Shown: piece by piece, positions 54,462-62,996 of the stretch | Numbering within the stretch: position 1 is the stretch's first letter | Layout: every line of letters begins with the position of its first letter | Source: Candidatus Obscuribacter phosphatis | GTDB taxonomy: Bacteria; Cyanobacteriota; Vampirovibrionia; Obscuribacterales; Obscuribacteraceae | DNA length: 64,000 nucleotides | Reading direction: 5' to 3' | Assembly: GCA_001899315.1 (NCBI GenBank) | Contig: MOYA01000001.1 | Coordinates: forward strand, 1,254,272-1,318,271 | The notes under the pieces: model-generated | Seen by the model: the letters and a program-made list of their open reading frames with translations, nothing else | Told to the model about the DNA's origin: nothing | The model's database searches: none | Made by a program: the position numbers and the translations under genes

Positions 54462-55328
54462 CTAGGAACTTGCCAATAGAACACTGAGAACGTCAGGCAG
54501 GCGTCTATGCAAAAGAAAATGCCCCTCGCCCCTGACAACGTGAAGTCTGGAGCCCTTTACGCTTTCTTGCAGATGGAGAGCATGCTTGAAGGGGCAAATG
54601 GTATCTAGTTCGCCGTGGAAGATATCGAGATGGCATTTTAGGTCTTGTAGGGCGAAACCCCAGGGGGCAGCCACTGCGTCATAGTCGGCGATGATGCCGT
54701 CGCCGCCTTGCTTGACCGATTCATAGACAAAGCGGGTTCCTTGCGAAATAGAAAGAGCCTTGATGATCGCTCGGTCAGGCTCTGAATTGACCTCTCTTTC
54801 CATTTGGAATTTCAAGATTGCCGGAGGCAACTTGCCGGTTGAAGCCAGTAAGAGTGATAGCAACCATTTCCAGGAAACAGGCCAGGTCAGGACAAGTCGG
54901 TCTATTAATAGACCCAGCTCGTTAATGGCCTCCTGGTTATTGAGTGGTGCCACACCGCCGATAGTGGCAATGCGGGGAAAAGTGGAAGGATAAGCAAAAG
55001 CACAGGCTAAGGCATAGGGACCAGCCAATGACCAAGCAAAGAGCGGCATAGTTTCGTAATTTAAATTGGCGGACAGCTCTTTCATGTCTTTAGCCAGGTC
55101 GAGCAGCCGACGCCCCGGTTGAGGGCTGCTCAGTCCTGTGCCTGGGCGATCAGGCGCGATCAGTTCGATATTTTGAGATAGACAATATTCATGGGCAAAG
55201 GCAATATCTAGGCGGCTGGACATGCCGCCATGTAAATAAAGTACAGGGCGACCGCCGACGGCACCATATTTGGCATAGCCGAGAGTGCGGCCGTCACTCA
55301 GTCTTATCGTTTGACTGTCGGCTGTCAT
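54462..55328 (-). CDS. Alpha/beta hydrolase
   Basis: A 288-residue alpha/beta-hydrolase fold. Oxyanion region LYLHGGMSS; nucleophile elbow FAWSLAGPYALA (Ser in AWSLAG, replacing the first Gly of GxSxG by Ala); acid in DIFHGELDTICPF; and His in VRGEGHFLLHRR. The lid and substrate pocket give no clear substrate. The start ATG 55328 lies 35 nt inside the 3-prime end of the DUF2156 gene in another frame, suggesting coupled translation. Confidence 0.85.
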   Translation of the reverse strand: MTADSQTIRLSDGRTLGYAKYGAVGGRPVLYLHGGMSSRLDIAFAHEYCLSQNIELIAPDRPGTGLSSPQPGRRLLDLAKDMKELSANLNYETMPLFAWSLAGPYALACAFAYPSTFPRIATIGGVAPLNNQEAINELGLLIDRLVLTWPVSWKWLLSLLLASTGKLPPAILKFQMEREVNSEPDRAIIKALSISQGTRFVYESVKQGGDGIIADYDAVAAPWGFALQDLKCHLDIFHGELDTICPFKHALHLQESVKGSRLHVVRGEGHFLLHRRLPDVLSVLLASS

Positions 55329-56682
55329 TATCTTTTGCCAGAGTATCGTTAGTATGGTCTGGTTGCGTCAAATTAGTCACTAATTTGGCTTTGCCAATCA
55401 GGGCTCGCGGTGTCATATTGCCCTTAATCCAGTCTACGGTTTTCTTGGTCAGGTGTGAGACTGTTTGCTTGACCGGGCTTACACCAAGTACATGATAAAC
55501 CTCATACATGCGTGTCAAAAGGAAGCGAGTCTTGAGAACGCAATAGACCTTCTCTTCTTTGGCACCGGGCATTTCGGGACGGTACTTGCTCTTATGCCTG
55601 GCTAAATTTTTGAAGTTGTACAGATAGTTGGCATTTTCAAAGGCATATTGAAAATTAGCCTTCAAAAGCTTGCTATGATTGAACTCGTCGCCGTCATCCA
55701 CTTTATGAAGTGGAGAAAGTCCCAAAGATAGCCACTTCTTACCTTCGCCCTTAAACTTTTCCATGGCTTCGATAATGATTACGTCTACTAGAGAATAATT
55801 GCGATCGATATTGCTGCGCAGATGATTGGCGATATAACCAATTACTTCACCGTTTTCGTACATAGGGTCAAAAATCACAAAGCCGACGACTTCGTTATCT
55901 TTCACGGCAATGAAGCGGCGCACGTCTAGTTCATCAACATAGACTATCGGGCGCACAATAAATTGCATGTCTGTGTTGCTCACCACTTTTTCTTTCAGCC
56001 AAGCATCTGAAATTTTTTTGAAAGCTTTGAAGAGTAGTTCGTCGACAGTCCTGACTTCGACCACCTGAATGCCGTCTTTTTTGGCATTGTTGCGCGACTG
56101 CCGTAAAGATTGTTTCTTGTTGCCCGAAAGCGAAAAATTCTGTACGTCGATAATGGTCTCTACGCCCAATTCATTGACACAGAAACCCATTTCAGCCAGT
56201 ACCTGTGCCGTTTTATGCGAGGCGTGCAAAAAGATTGGATCACTTTTTTCTTTGACGAACTCTTCAATAAGTTCTTTCAGATCTTCATCGGCGCAAATAG
56301 GGTCGGCAAGCACGCAGACCGAATTTTTCTCGCGCATCTGGACATAGGCAATAAAGCCCTTGTCTTCGCTCATGAAATATTCCATGCCCGACTGCAAGCT
56401 GGAATAAGCGAGAGAGCCTTTGCCGTATTGTTTCAGAGCCTCGATGCGGAACTTGGATGTGGCGGTGCGATTGCTTTCATTTTTAATGGCTGTTTGCAGG
56501 CGCTCTTGCTCGATCTTGATCGCTTTCATTGTCTTGCTCAGCCCGCTGCGGGTGATGCGCAGGTCTTGAATGACTTTGAGGCTCTGAGTCATATTTTGAG
56601 GACTCATATTTTGTGGGGGCGATTTCTTATCGTCTTTGGCTTTTGCCTTGCCCTTGTTATCTTGGCTCTTAGACTCGGACAT
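55294..56682 (-). CDS. DUF2156 / MprF C-terminal-type aminoacyl transferase-like protein
   Basis: The protein has a GNAT-like tandem fold shared with the catalytic domain of phosphatidylglycerol lysyltransferase MprF. Segments are KQYGKGSLAYSSLQSGMEYF, GFIAYVQMREKNSVCVLADP, LSLGLSPLHKVDD and SLVDVIIIEAMEKFK. The MprF membrane flippase is absent, so it may transfer amino acids to another lipid or small molecule. The Lys-rich N-terminal tail is disordered. ATG 56682 has GGGAGAA upstream, and is favoured over the longer start at 56745. It overlaps the hydrolase by 35 nt and is divergent from the flavoprotein gene. Confidence 0.8.
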   Translation of the reverse strand: MSESKSQDNKGKAKAKDDKKSPPQNMSPQNMTQSLKVIQDLRITRSGLSKTMKAIKIEQERLQTAIKNESNRTATSKFRIEALKQYGKGSLAYSSLQSGMEYFMSEDKGFIAYVQMREKNSVCVLADPICADEDLKELIEEFVKEKSDPIFLHASHKTAQVLAEMGFCVNELGVETIIDVQNFSLSGNKKQSLRQSRNNAKKDGIQVVEVRTVDELLFKAFKKISDAWLKEKVVSNTDMQFIVRPIVYVDELDVRRFIAVKDNEVVGFVIFDPMYENGEVIGYIANHLRSNIDRNYSLVDVIIIEAMEKFKGEGKKWLSLGLSPLHKVDDGDEFNHSKLLKANFQYAFENANYLYNFKNLARHKSKYRPEMPGAKEEKVYCVLKTRFLLTRMYEVYHVLGVSPVKQTVSHLTKKTVDWIKGNMTPRALIGKAKLVTNLTQPDHTNDTLAKDNDSRQSNDKTE

Positions 56683-56720
56683 GGCTTCTCCCGCTAACAT
56701 TAAAGTAAAATATGAACGAA

Positions 56721-56753
56721 CATATATTAGACCATTGCGGTCCAAAATATATG
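56721..56753. promoter_or_regulatory. Dyad in the divergent DUF2156/flavoprotein promoter region
   Basis: CATATATTAGACC and GGTCCAAAATATATG form an inverted repeat around a 5-nt centre (GACC-N5-GGTC core, with a 2-nt length difference between arms). It lies 22 bp before the flavoprotein ATG and 39 bp before ATG 56682, as expected for an operator shared by both. Confidence 0.45.
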
Positions 56754-56774
56754 AGTGGGCAAGATGAGTGAACT

Positions 56775-58178
56775 ATGACTGTTGAAAACTTCGATATAGT
56801 GGTCCTGGGCGGTGGCAAGGGCGGCAAGTCGCTGGCTCTATCAATGAGCAAGGCGGGCAAGCAGGTCTGCCTTATAGAGAGCAAGATGATCGGCGGCTCT
56901 TGTATAAACGTTGCTTGTATACCGACCAAGACCATGGTGGCCTCCACCCGCCTGCAATATGATGCGCGGCGAAACGGTTTCAGCAAGGCGGGCGATAGTC
57001 TGAAAGAAGTACTGGCTCGCAAGAGAGCCGTGGTCAGCAAGATGATTGATACTCATATGGCTCTCTTTACAGGCACCGAGAATCTCACTTTTATCAAGGG
57101 TTATGGTCGCTTTATCGAAAGCAGCGACGGCGCCAAGCTCATCGAAGTAGAGAATCGCACCGTAAGCGCCCCTTTTATCTTTATCAATACCGGCACCAAG
57201 CCTCTTAAACCAGATCTGCCTTTGAGCCCAGGCTCAGAGAATCTTGCAATACTCGATTCGACCTCGATAATGGAACTGGAAGCCTTGCCCGAGAGTCTTG
57301 TCATTATCGGTGGTGGCTATATATCTTTAGAGTTTGCCCAAATTTTCGCCCGCTTGGGCAGCCATGTCACGATTCTAGAGAGAGGCAATGAGTTTTTGTC
57401 TCGCGAAGACCGAGATATCGCCAAGGAAGTTGAACTTACCTTGAACGGCGAAGGCATCGACATTCTTTATGGGGTGAAGGTAGATGCCATTACCGCCGGT
57501 GACCACGGCAAGAAGATTTTAGAGCTGACAATTGAAAAGGGCGGAGAAAGAGAAAGTCAGATTATTGTCTGTGATCAGATTTTGACCGCCACCGGCAGGG
57601 CTGCCGTCAATGAGGGGCTCAATTTGGACAGTATTGGCGTGGAAGTAGATGGACGCGGCTTTATCAAAGTCGATGAGAAGCTTGAAACTAGTGCGCCGGG
57701 CGTCTATGCCTTGGGTGATTGCAAAGGCGGTCCCTTCTTTACCCATGCCTCCTGGGATGATTATCGTATTGCCCGCGATAATTTGATGCAGCATTACCGC
57801 GGACTTGAGCCCAAGCGCAGCACGAAAGGGCGCTTGATACCCTATACCTTGTTTGTTGAGCCAGAATTAGGTCGAGTGGGCTTGACCGAAGCGGAGGCAA
57901 GCAAATTAGGGCTCGACTTCAAGGTCTTCAAACTTCCGGCTGCTAAGATTCCGCGCGCTGCCACCGAGGGTGAAACCAGGGGTTTGCTCAAAGCCATTGT
58001 CGACAAAAAAGACTCCAAAATTTTGGGCTTTGCCGCTCTATGTCTAAATGGCGGTGAGATTGCTTCTACTGTGCAGGTGGCTATGCTTTCCGGCATGACC
58101 TATGACCAGCTTGCTAATGTGGTTCTCAGTCATCCCACCATGTGCGAGGCTCTCAATTTATTGTTCCAGGAGTCTTGA
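56775..58178 (+). CDS. Pyridine nucleotide-disulfide oxidoreductase (RclA/Lpd/MerA-like)
   Basis: A class I flavoprotein of 467 residues. FAD motif VVLGGGKGGKSLAL; redox-active Cys43 and Cys48 in GGSCINVACIPTK; NAD(P) motif VIIGGGYISLEFAQ; second FAD motif VYALGDCKGGPFF; C-terminal acid-base pair in HPTMCEALN (His, Glu). The CINxACIPTK variant and the HPTMxE end resemble RclA-like reactive-chlorine/copper-responsive reductases more than typical Lpd. Lipoamide dehydrogenase is the main alternative. Its stop overlaps the next start (TGATG). Confidence 0.85.
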   Translation: MTVENFDIVVLGGGKGGKSLALSMSKAGKQVCLIESKMIGGSCINVACIPTKTMVASTRLQYDARRNGFSKAGDSLKEVLARKRAVVSKMIDTHMALFTGTENLTFIKGYGRFIESSDGAKLIEVENRTVSAPFIFINTGTKPLKPDLPLSPGSENLAILDSTSIMELEALPESLVIIGGGYISLEFAQIFARLGSHVTILERGNEFLSREDRDIAKEVELTLNGEGIDILYGVKVDAITAGDHGKKILELTIEKGGERESQIIVCDQILTATGRAAVNEGLNLDSIGVEVDGRGFIKVDEKLETSAPGVYALGDCKGGPFFTHASWDDYRIARDNLMQHYRGLEPKRSTKGRLIPYTLFVEPELGRVGLTEAEASKLGLDFKVFKLPAAKIPRAATEGETRGLLKAIVDKKDSKILGFAALCLNGGEIASTVQVAMLSGMTYDQLANVVLSHPTMCEALNLLFQES

Positions 58179-58969
58179 TGGAGTCCCAAACCACTGCAGA
58201 GAAGTTCGAATTCGACTATTACATTGCCTTGGGCGATTCGATGTCTATCGATCTTTATCCGGCTACCGATGCCAAAAACATCGATGGCTGTCATAACGAC
58301 AATCTCGGTGCTGCTTCCCTTTTGCTGGTTAATGATGACTTTCTCTTTCCCGAATTTAGGGGCAAAGATCTCTCCACCCTCAATAAGAGATTGTCTTTTG
58401 CCAATCTGGCCTTTGACGGTGCCACCACCAGTGATTTACTGCAAGAGCTTGATGCTTTGCGGCAGTTTGCCGGAAAACGCTGTTTTGTCACCCTGACGAT
58501 CGGCGGCAATGACCTGCTCGCTTGCTTGCGACTGAAGGCTGTTTACGGCAGTGTGCCTGTTTCTGAAGTGGAGAGTATATTTGATAGATTGGTGCAAGTT
58601 GTCAGAGCCATTGAGACAATCTTGCCCCAGAGTCATTTGATTATCAATTCTATTTATGACCCTACCGATGGTACCGGAAGATTTACCGAGAGCAATCTTT
58701 TTGATGGCCAGTTGCCGGTGGAGCTTCTGGTCTATCTCAACTATCTGATTGAGAAATTTGCCCAAAACTCTGCCCAGAAATCTGCCGGAACAAAAGAAGG
58801 CGGCTTATCTATCTCATTCTGCAATATCTACAAACATTTTTTAGGGCATGGTATGTCGTCTAGCGATGGTTCTTTCTGGTATTGGCGCCCTCATCCGATA
58901 GAGCCCGGTTATCTGGGGGCTTCTGAAATTAGGCGTCTTTGGTGGCAGGCGGTTCAGGCTCTAGCCTAA
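58178..58969 (+). CDS. SGNH/GDSL-type hydrolase
   Basis: Starts at ATG 58178, overlapping the TGA of the preceding gene (TGATG) with AGGAG nine bases upstream. The 263-residue SGNH fold shows block I YIALGDSMSIDLY (nucleophile Ser), block III VTLTIGGNDLLA (GxND) and block V with His in RPHIEP-like WRPHPIEPGYLGASE. No signal peptide is present, so it is intracellular. The substrate (ester of lipid or sugar) is not evident. Confidence 0.88.
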   Translation: MESQTTAEKFEFDYYIALGDSMSIDLYPATDAKNIDGCHNDNLGAASLLLVNDDFLFPEFRGKDLSTLNKRLSFANLAFDGATTSDLLQELDALRQFAGKRCFVTLTIGGNDLLACLRLKAVYGSVPVSEVESIFDRLVQVVRAIETILPQSHLIINSIYDPTDGTGRFTESNLFDGQLPVELLVYLNYLIEKFAQNSAQKSAGTKEGGLSISFCNIYKHFLGHGMSSSDGSFWYWRPHPIEPGYLGASEIRRLWWQAVQALA

Positions 58970-59094
58970 GAGATTCTGCAGGAGAGTCTCTAAAGTAAGC
59001 TTGGCGACAATTTCACTTGACAACGGCACTCTTCTACCCCATTATTGATCGACTTACTAACTGACATACAAATCTAGCTCTCGAGAGAACACCC

Positions 59095-59451
59095 ATGGAC
59101 AAAGATTCAGCCTCATCAATGAGTGTCGTCGAGCTAACGCCAGCCCCTAATAAGGCGATTAATGGGGCGGCTGATGGCGATTTCTTCGCCCAGGTGCGCC
59201 ACTGCGGCAAAGAGCTTTTCATCTATCACTATGACCACCGCGAGAACATCGAACTGGCTGCTATAGTCACTGTTTTGTTCGTGGTTGTCCTGGCCCTGCT
59301 CAATTCTTCTGTGGCAAAAGAGATGCGTCGCAATTTTTTCGTTTTGAACGCCGCTGCCTTTGTGCTGGTGGTACCCCAGGTCATCTACCAGGTGCTTGTT
59401 TTTATGCTCGGCGTTACAGACATACCGCAGGCCTGTCTGATCTTTAATTAG
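59095..59451 (+). CDS. Small membrane protein (118 residues)
   Basis: I do not recognise a family. A hydrophilic 55-residue head (HYDHRENIE at its end) precedes two transmembrane helices, about LAAIVTVLFVVVLALLN and FFVLNAAAFVLVVPQVIYQV, joined by a short basic loop (KEMRR). The orientation rule would put that loop in the cytoplasm and the head outside or in the periplasm. It is the last core gene before the tRNA-linked island. Confidence 0.65.
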   Translation: MDKDSASSMSVVELTPAPNKAINGAADGDFFAQVRHCGKELFIYHYDHRENIELAAIVTVLFVVVLALLNSSVAKEMRRNFFVLNAAAFVLVVPQVIYQVLVFMLGVTDIPQACLIFN

Positions 59452-59466
59452 TCAGTTTGAAAATTT

Positions 59467-59513
59467 AGCCGACAACGGGATTTGAACCCGTGACCTACGG
59501 TTTACGAAACCGT
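59467..59513 (-). tRNA. 3-prime half of a tRNA-Thr(CGU), attachment-site remnant
   Basis: On the minus strand the anticodon stem-loop (ACGGT-TTCGTAA-ACCGT, anticodon CGT), a variable segment, a complete T arm (ACGGG-TTCAAAT-CCCGT) and the 3-prime acceptor strand TGTCGGC with discriminator T are intact. The D arm and 5-prime acceptor strand are missing, since the sequence at 59514 and above is unrelated. CCA is not encoded. This is not a functional tRNA. It has the form of one end of an element that integrated at the anticodon loop; the complete gene is expected at the far side, outside the window. Confidence 0.85.
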
Positions 59514-59519
59514 GGGCAT

Positions 59520-59899
59520 ATGTAAATACTGGGTTTCCGGGATCTTGTGGAAAGCGATAAAATCCCCCTCGAGTCCTTGCACTGACTGCGCTTGTGTCAT
59601 TTCTCCGGTTCCCAAGCATATCCTGATCCTGATGCGCGCAGCATATAACTGGAACATAAGGTCCGAACTTGATCTGAACATGGGCACCTGGAAAATTCCA
59701 CGCACCAAAAATGGAGATTGGCAAATTGTGCCGTTGACTGAGAGTGCAAATGTACTTACAACCGGGTTCTATCCGGGCCACGAAAACAAGACGATGATTA
59801 CATTCCAATGGGATGTTGTATCGAGTTTCAACAGGAACCAGGCGAACCAGGTAATAGACCAATTCACGGCCGCAGTGAAGAACGGGCTGGGGGCGTAAG
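59520..59899 (+). pseudogene. Decayed tyrosine-type integrase
   Basis: GTWKIPRTKNGDWQIVPLT (about 59685-59743) is a close match to the integrase stretch after the first catalytic Arg (GTWxIPxTKNGxxxxVPL). The bases just before it can be read, with small indels, as ARSNIL-MRW-ELDLN, the usual ARRSNVLxMRWxDID segment. The frame holds shifts, and the rest of the catalytic domain (HxxR, Tyr) is missing. An integrase next to a split tRNA fits the remains of an integrative element. The last 50 residues of the open frame are unrelated. Confidence 0.65.
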
Positions 59900-59919
59900 T
59901 GGTTTCCTGAGCGGCAATA

Positions 59920-61080
59920 ATGGGAATACAGCAGGTATCTTCAGAGAGGGCCGCCCTGGTGTCCAACAGAGAAAGCGAAGAGAAGGGCGACCTGAGGCTA
60001 GCAGGAAGCCGAGAAAGTACGGCTATACGCACAGCCGATGCCCAGGCAGGAAGAGCAGCCGAGGGCTCTGACGTGAAAGCGGCACAAGACCTAAACCCGA
60101 ACAAGCACAACGGGAGCGCAGGCGGCGACCGGTTAGAAAGCATACAGATATTCGCCCTGGACGAAGGCGGCAAGCAGAAGGTAGTAGCCGAGCGGCAAAA
60201 GGAAGCGAAGCCTCAACCAGAAATAACGGACGAGTATCTGAGAGAAAAAGCAAAGCAGCCAGACATCTGGGCTCGCAAGTTCGTAGAAGATATGGACAAA
60301 GCGGAGAAGTTACCGGCGCCGTACAAGGACGCGCAGATAGCCAAGGTCTTGAAAGATGCCGAAGCGGTATACAGACTAAAGGGGCAAGCAGAGAAGCCAC
60401 AAGAAGCCCTTGACCAGATGGACACAGGCACCCTGTTGGCTCAAGAGGTGAAGCGCAACCCGGCAGCCGAGCCGGTACAGAACCTGCATACATGGGCGAA
60501 GCAGCTACCGGAAGGACCGGAGAAGATACCGGAAGCGGCGCAGAAGCTGGCAGACCACCTATCAGCGGCGATCATGACCGGGGTGAAAGTCTCGCAGGTG
60601 CTAGCCGGATACAGCCAGGAAGTGGCACAGAGCGGAGCCTACAGCCGACCGCTGAGAGACTTGCAGACGTTAACGACGCTAGCTAATGAGCGTTGGCAAG
60701 CCATGCCGCTAGAGAAGCGCACGGAGAAAGCCCGCGAGTTAGTAGCGGAAATGGACGTAGGGTCCGTAATTGGAGCGGCTGACAGGCTGGCTAAATCGGG
60801 CAAGCTGATAGAAGCCCTGGAGGACTTAGCCAAGTATGCCAGAGACCTGACCGCACTAGGAAGTGAGAAGGCAAGGCAGGCAATAAGCAAGTTTCTGGGT
60901 GATGCTTTTCAGCCTAAGGGGCTAACAACTAACGGCTTTGAAATGCCGATCCCGAAGCAGGAGCCCGAAAACGTCCTATTTATGAAAGGCGACAAGGGGC
61001 TCAAGGACGTTAGGCCCAGTGAGAAGGTCATAGCATCTGAGAAATTCAATGACCACAGCAAGCCTCATGGGGTAAACTAG
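59920..61080 (+). CDS. Ala/Lys/Glu-rich helical protein, possible toxin carrier fragment
   Basis: A 386-residue soluble frame, mainly helical (for example TEKARELVAEMDVGSVIGAADRL), with no signal peptide or known catalytic motif. Codon use (many GCG, CCG, AAG, AGC) differs from the rest of the window, as expected for acquired DNA. ATG 59920 has no good ribosome site and follows a TGA by 9 nt, so the natural N-terminus may be lost. After the stop, another frame (61053-61260) continues with a coding-like stretch (SSRVDIALGDKAEPF, QQERVWVRNFLKLPDG), suggesting a frameshifted C-terminal domain. Location among immunity-like genes hints at a polymorphic toxin; this is inference. Confidence 0.5.
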   Translation: MGIQQVSSERAALVSNRESEEKGDLRLAGSRESTAIRTADAQAGRAAEGSDVKAAQDLNPNKHNGSAGGDRLESIQIFALDEGGKQKVVAERQKEAKPQPEITDEYLREKAKQPDIWARKFVEDMDKAEKLPAPYKDAQIAKVLKDAEAVYRLKGQAEKPQEALDQMDTGTLLAQEVKRNPAAEPVQNLHTWAKQLPEGPEKIPEAAQKLADHLSAAIMTGVKVSQVLAGYSQEVAQSGAYSRPLRDLQTLTTLANERWQAMPLEKRTEKARELVAEMDVGSVIGAADRLAKSGKLIEALEDLAKYARDLTALGSEKARQAISKFLGDAFQPKGLTTNGFEMPIPKQEPENVLFMKGDKGLKDVRPSEKVIASEKFNDHSKPHGVN

Positions 61081-61262
61081 GCTCTTCCAGGGTTGATATT
61101 GCGCTGGGTGATAAAGCTGAACCTTTCGCTTCGATTTGTTTGAAAACGCTAAAAGCCACTCCCTCAGCCCAGCAAGAGCGAGTATGGGTTCGTAATTTCC
61201 TGAAACTGCCGGATGGCTCCGTGCCTCCAAGGCTTTACCTAAAACTTCCCGAGAAGCCCTAA
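61053..61262 (+). pseudogene. Out-of-frame C-terminal continuation of the helical protein
   Basis: Open in one frame from 61053 to a TAA at about 61262 with no start codon of its own. It contains SSRVDIALGDKAEPFASIC, LKTLKATPSAQQERVW and LPDGSVPPRLYLKLPEKP. It lies directly after the 386-residue frame and 11 nt before the next gene. A single shift near 61053-61077 would fuse it in frame. I do not recognise the domain. Confidence 0.4.
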
Positions 61263-61273
61263 AGGAGCTGGTC

Positions 61274-61537
61274 ATGACAGAAGAACAAAACTCAAAAGTG
61301 GCGCGAGTTGAAATGGAAATTACTTTACCGACTATCATAGAAGACCCAATAAAGCGACAAGACGGCACCATCTTAGCCGTAGGAGATCTGGTTGAGTATC
61401 CAGAATTTGGCGTCGGCAGAATTGAACGTATCTGGTGTTACGACTCTGTTGGCACTTGTTTTTATGTCGATTTTGGTAATGGTGTGAAAGAAGAAATTCA
61501 TCCCGATTTTGTTAGGAAAGTAGCAAAAGCGAAATGA
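61274..61537 (+). CDS. Small SH3/Tudor-like protein, possible immunity protein
   Basis: The 87-residue protein has AAGGAG six bases before ATG 61274. The C-terminal 50 residues (GDLVEYPEFGVGRIERIW, FYVDFGNGVKEEIHP) follow the GDxVxHxxFGxGxV..VxFxxGxKxL pattern of small CarD/UvrD-tail/Tudor beta-barrels. The position directly behind a possible toxin carrier, with no gap for a promoter, is what an immunity gene would show. A regulator is the alternative. Confidence 0.6.
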   Translation: MTEEQNSKVARVEMEITLPTIIEDPIKRQDGTILAVGDLVEYPEFGVGRIERIWCYDSVGTCFYVDFGNGVKEEIHPDFVRKVAKAK

Positions 61538-61598
61538 GAAAGAGCCCCGGATGTCAGCGAAAACAGAGCCACCCCGGAGGATATTCAAATATTTCTAT

Positions 61599-61998
61599 GA
61601 GCGAACAGAATTCGACAATCTTTCTGGAAACTGAATCCAGCAAGCAGTTTGCGGAACTCTGTGATATCTGCCGGGCATAACAACATCAGCAGCTCGGCTG
61701 CGGGCAGAACTCGGAGCCTTAAGGAACAATTTTGACGATGCTGTGGAAAGAGCGCATCAGAAGCTCTCTGAGTCAGCCATTGTTGATGAGCCGGGCAAAA
61801 GATATGGCGCGCTGATAATAGTCGATGAGGCTTATAGACTGAAGTATGAAGCGCTTGAAGAGTTAAGAGACTTGCACGACAAATGGAAAATTGGGATGGT
61901 GCTGATTGGCGATCCTGGTCTCGAAATGAGTCTTGACCGGCAGCCTAATTCGGATTGCGTTTGTTCAACAGTTCGCGCAGTTTAAACCTGAAGAGTGA
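61599..61998 (+). pseudogene. TniB/MuB-like transposition ATPase, Walker A lost
   Basis: The start is preserved as ATG 61599 (MSEQNSTIFLETESSKQF). After a shift, the C-terminal half reads ERAHQKLSE, then GALIIVDEAYRLKYEALEEL (Walker B, DEA), KIGMVLIGDPGLEMSL and, after a further shift, RIAFVQQFAQFKPEE. This is the TniB/MuB AAA ATPase family used by several transposons. The Walker A region between the two halves is deleted, so it is inactive. Its final TGA (61996-61998) is supplied by the first bases of the IS3 element, showing that the insertion cut the gene. Confidence 0.7.
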
Positions 61999-62021
61999 CC
62001 CCACCCCCAAAACTTGTACCA
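61996..62021 (+). repeat. Left terminal inverted repeat of the IS3 element
   Basis: Matches the right end at 62997-63021 over TGACCCCACCC and CTTGTACCA. Confidence 0.85.
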
Positions 62022-62081
62022 AGCCAAGTAGACGATTGAACAGATTTGAGTCATAGTTTCAATTAGTCAGGAGAAGGTCTG

Positions 62082-62349
62082 ATGAAAAAAGAGCAGATTC
62101 ACGGATGAGCAGATTGTAGCCATACTTAGGGAGTCGGAAACAGGCTCGACCAACGCCGAGCTTTGCCGCAAACACGGAATCTCCAACAACGTTCTGTATA
62201 ACTGGAGAGCTAAATTCGGAGGTATGCAATCTACTGACGTCAAGCGCCTCAGGCCGCTAGAAGAAGAGAACATGCAGATGAAAAAGCTGCTCGGCGAACA
62301 GGCAATTCTTATCGACGGCTACAAGAATGCACTCTCAAAAAAGTATTGA
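62082..62349 (+). pseudogene. IS3-type orfA (HTH transposase subunit), frameshifted
   Basis: GAGAAGG precedes ATG 62082. The poly-A run just after it is one base too long, which puts the frame off at once. In the shifted frame the normal orfA is readable: SRFTDEQIVAILRESETGS, NAELCRKHGISNNVLYNWR (HTH), LEEENMQMKKLLGEQAIL (leucine zipper) and a stop at 62349. Length is about 88 residues, as in IS2/IS407-like elements. Confidence 0.8.
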
Positions 62350-62994
62350 CCACCTCTCAGAAAAGAACCGTTGTGGCGGCGTTTGAAGAGGTGGGAGTTA
62401 GTGAGCGCAAAGCCTGCATTCCATGAGCTTGCCCCGGGGCACTCATCGACACAGAAGCTCCAAGAAGGATAAATCTGAACTGCGTGAACAGATAAAGGAG
62501 ATTGTGCATGCTCGAAAACGATTTGGCTACGAGCGAATAAGCTGGCTGTTGCAACGTGACGGTCTGCGCATGTCAGCGGCAATCCAAAAGCGCGTTTACC
62601 GAATATACAAACAAGAAGGACTTCATGTAGCGATGCCGCAAGAGAGAACGCCGACTTCGCAAACCGCTTGAACCAGCCACATATCCGTGTCAAAGATGGT
62701 CGCTAGATTTCGTTAGCGACAGCTTATTCAGCGGCAGAAGATTCAGAACGCTGAACGTCATCGACGAATTTACGCACGAGTGCCTGGCGATAGAGGTGGA
62801 TTTCAGTTTGCCTGGAGAGCGTGTTGTGAGAGTCTTGGACCGTCTCGCCTAGCGCTATGGCAAGCCCTGAAGCGCGCACAATCACTGAGGAATGGAGGCA
62901 CGACTACAACACGATAAGATCGCATGGGTCGCTGGGAAGAATTGCACCGTCGGAATTCGCTCAGCAATTTCGAGAACAGAAACTGTCCGCTTGA
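62343..62994 (+). pseudogene. IS3-type orfB (DDE transposase) with frameshifts and core deletion
   Basis: Readable pieces in changing frames: TTSQKRTVVAAFEEVG, then LREQIKEIVHARKRFGYERI, then QRWSLDFVSDSLFSGRRFRT (first Asp of DDE) and THECLAIEVDFSLPGERVV. These are followed by a stop, and then only the C-terminal EEWRHDYNTIRSHGSLGRI..FAQQF. The section with the second Asp and the Glu is deleted, so it cannot transpose. Confidence 0.85.
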
Positions 62995-62996
62995 CG

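Noticed and set aside
59467..59540. Functional tRNA-Thr gene
   Set aside because: The D arm and 5-prime acceptor strand are missing; the sequence upstream of the anticodon stem does not fold with the 3-prime half.
60023..60493. 156-residue frame on the minus strand opposite the helical protein
   Set aside because: Cys/Leu/Arg/Pro-rich composition and no ribosome site mark it as a mirror of the biased codons on the plus strand.
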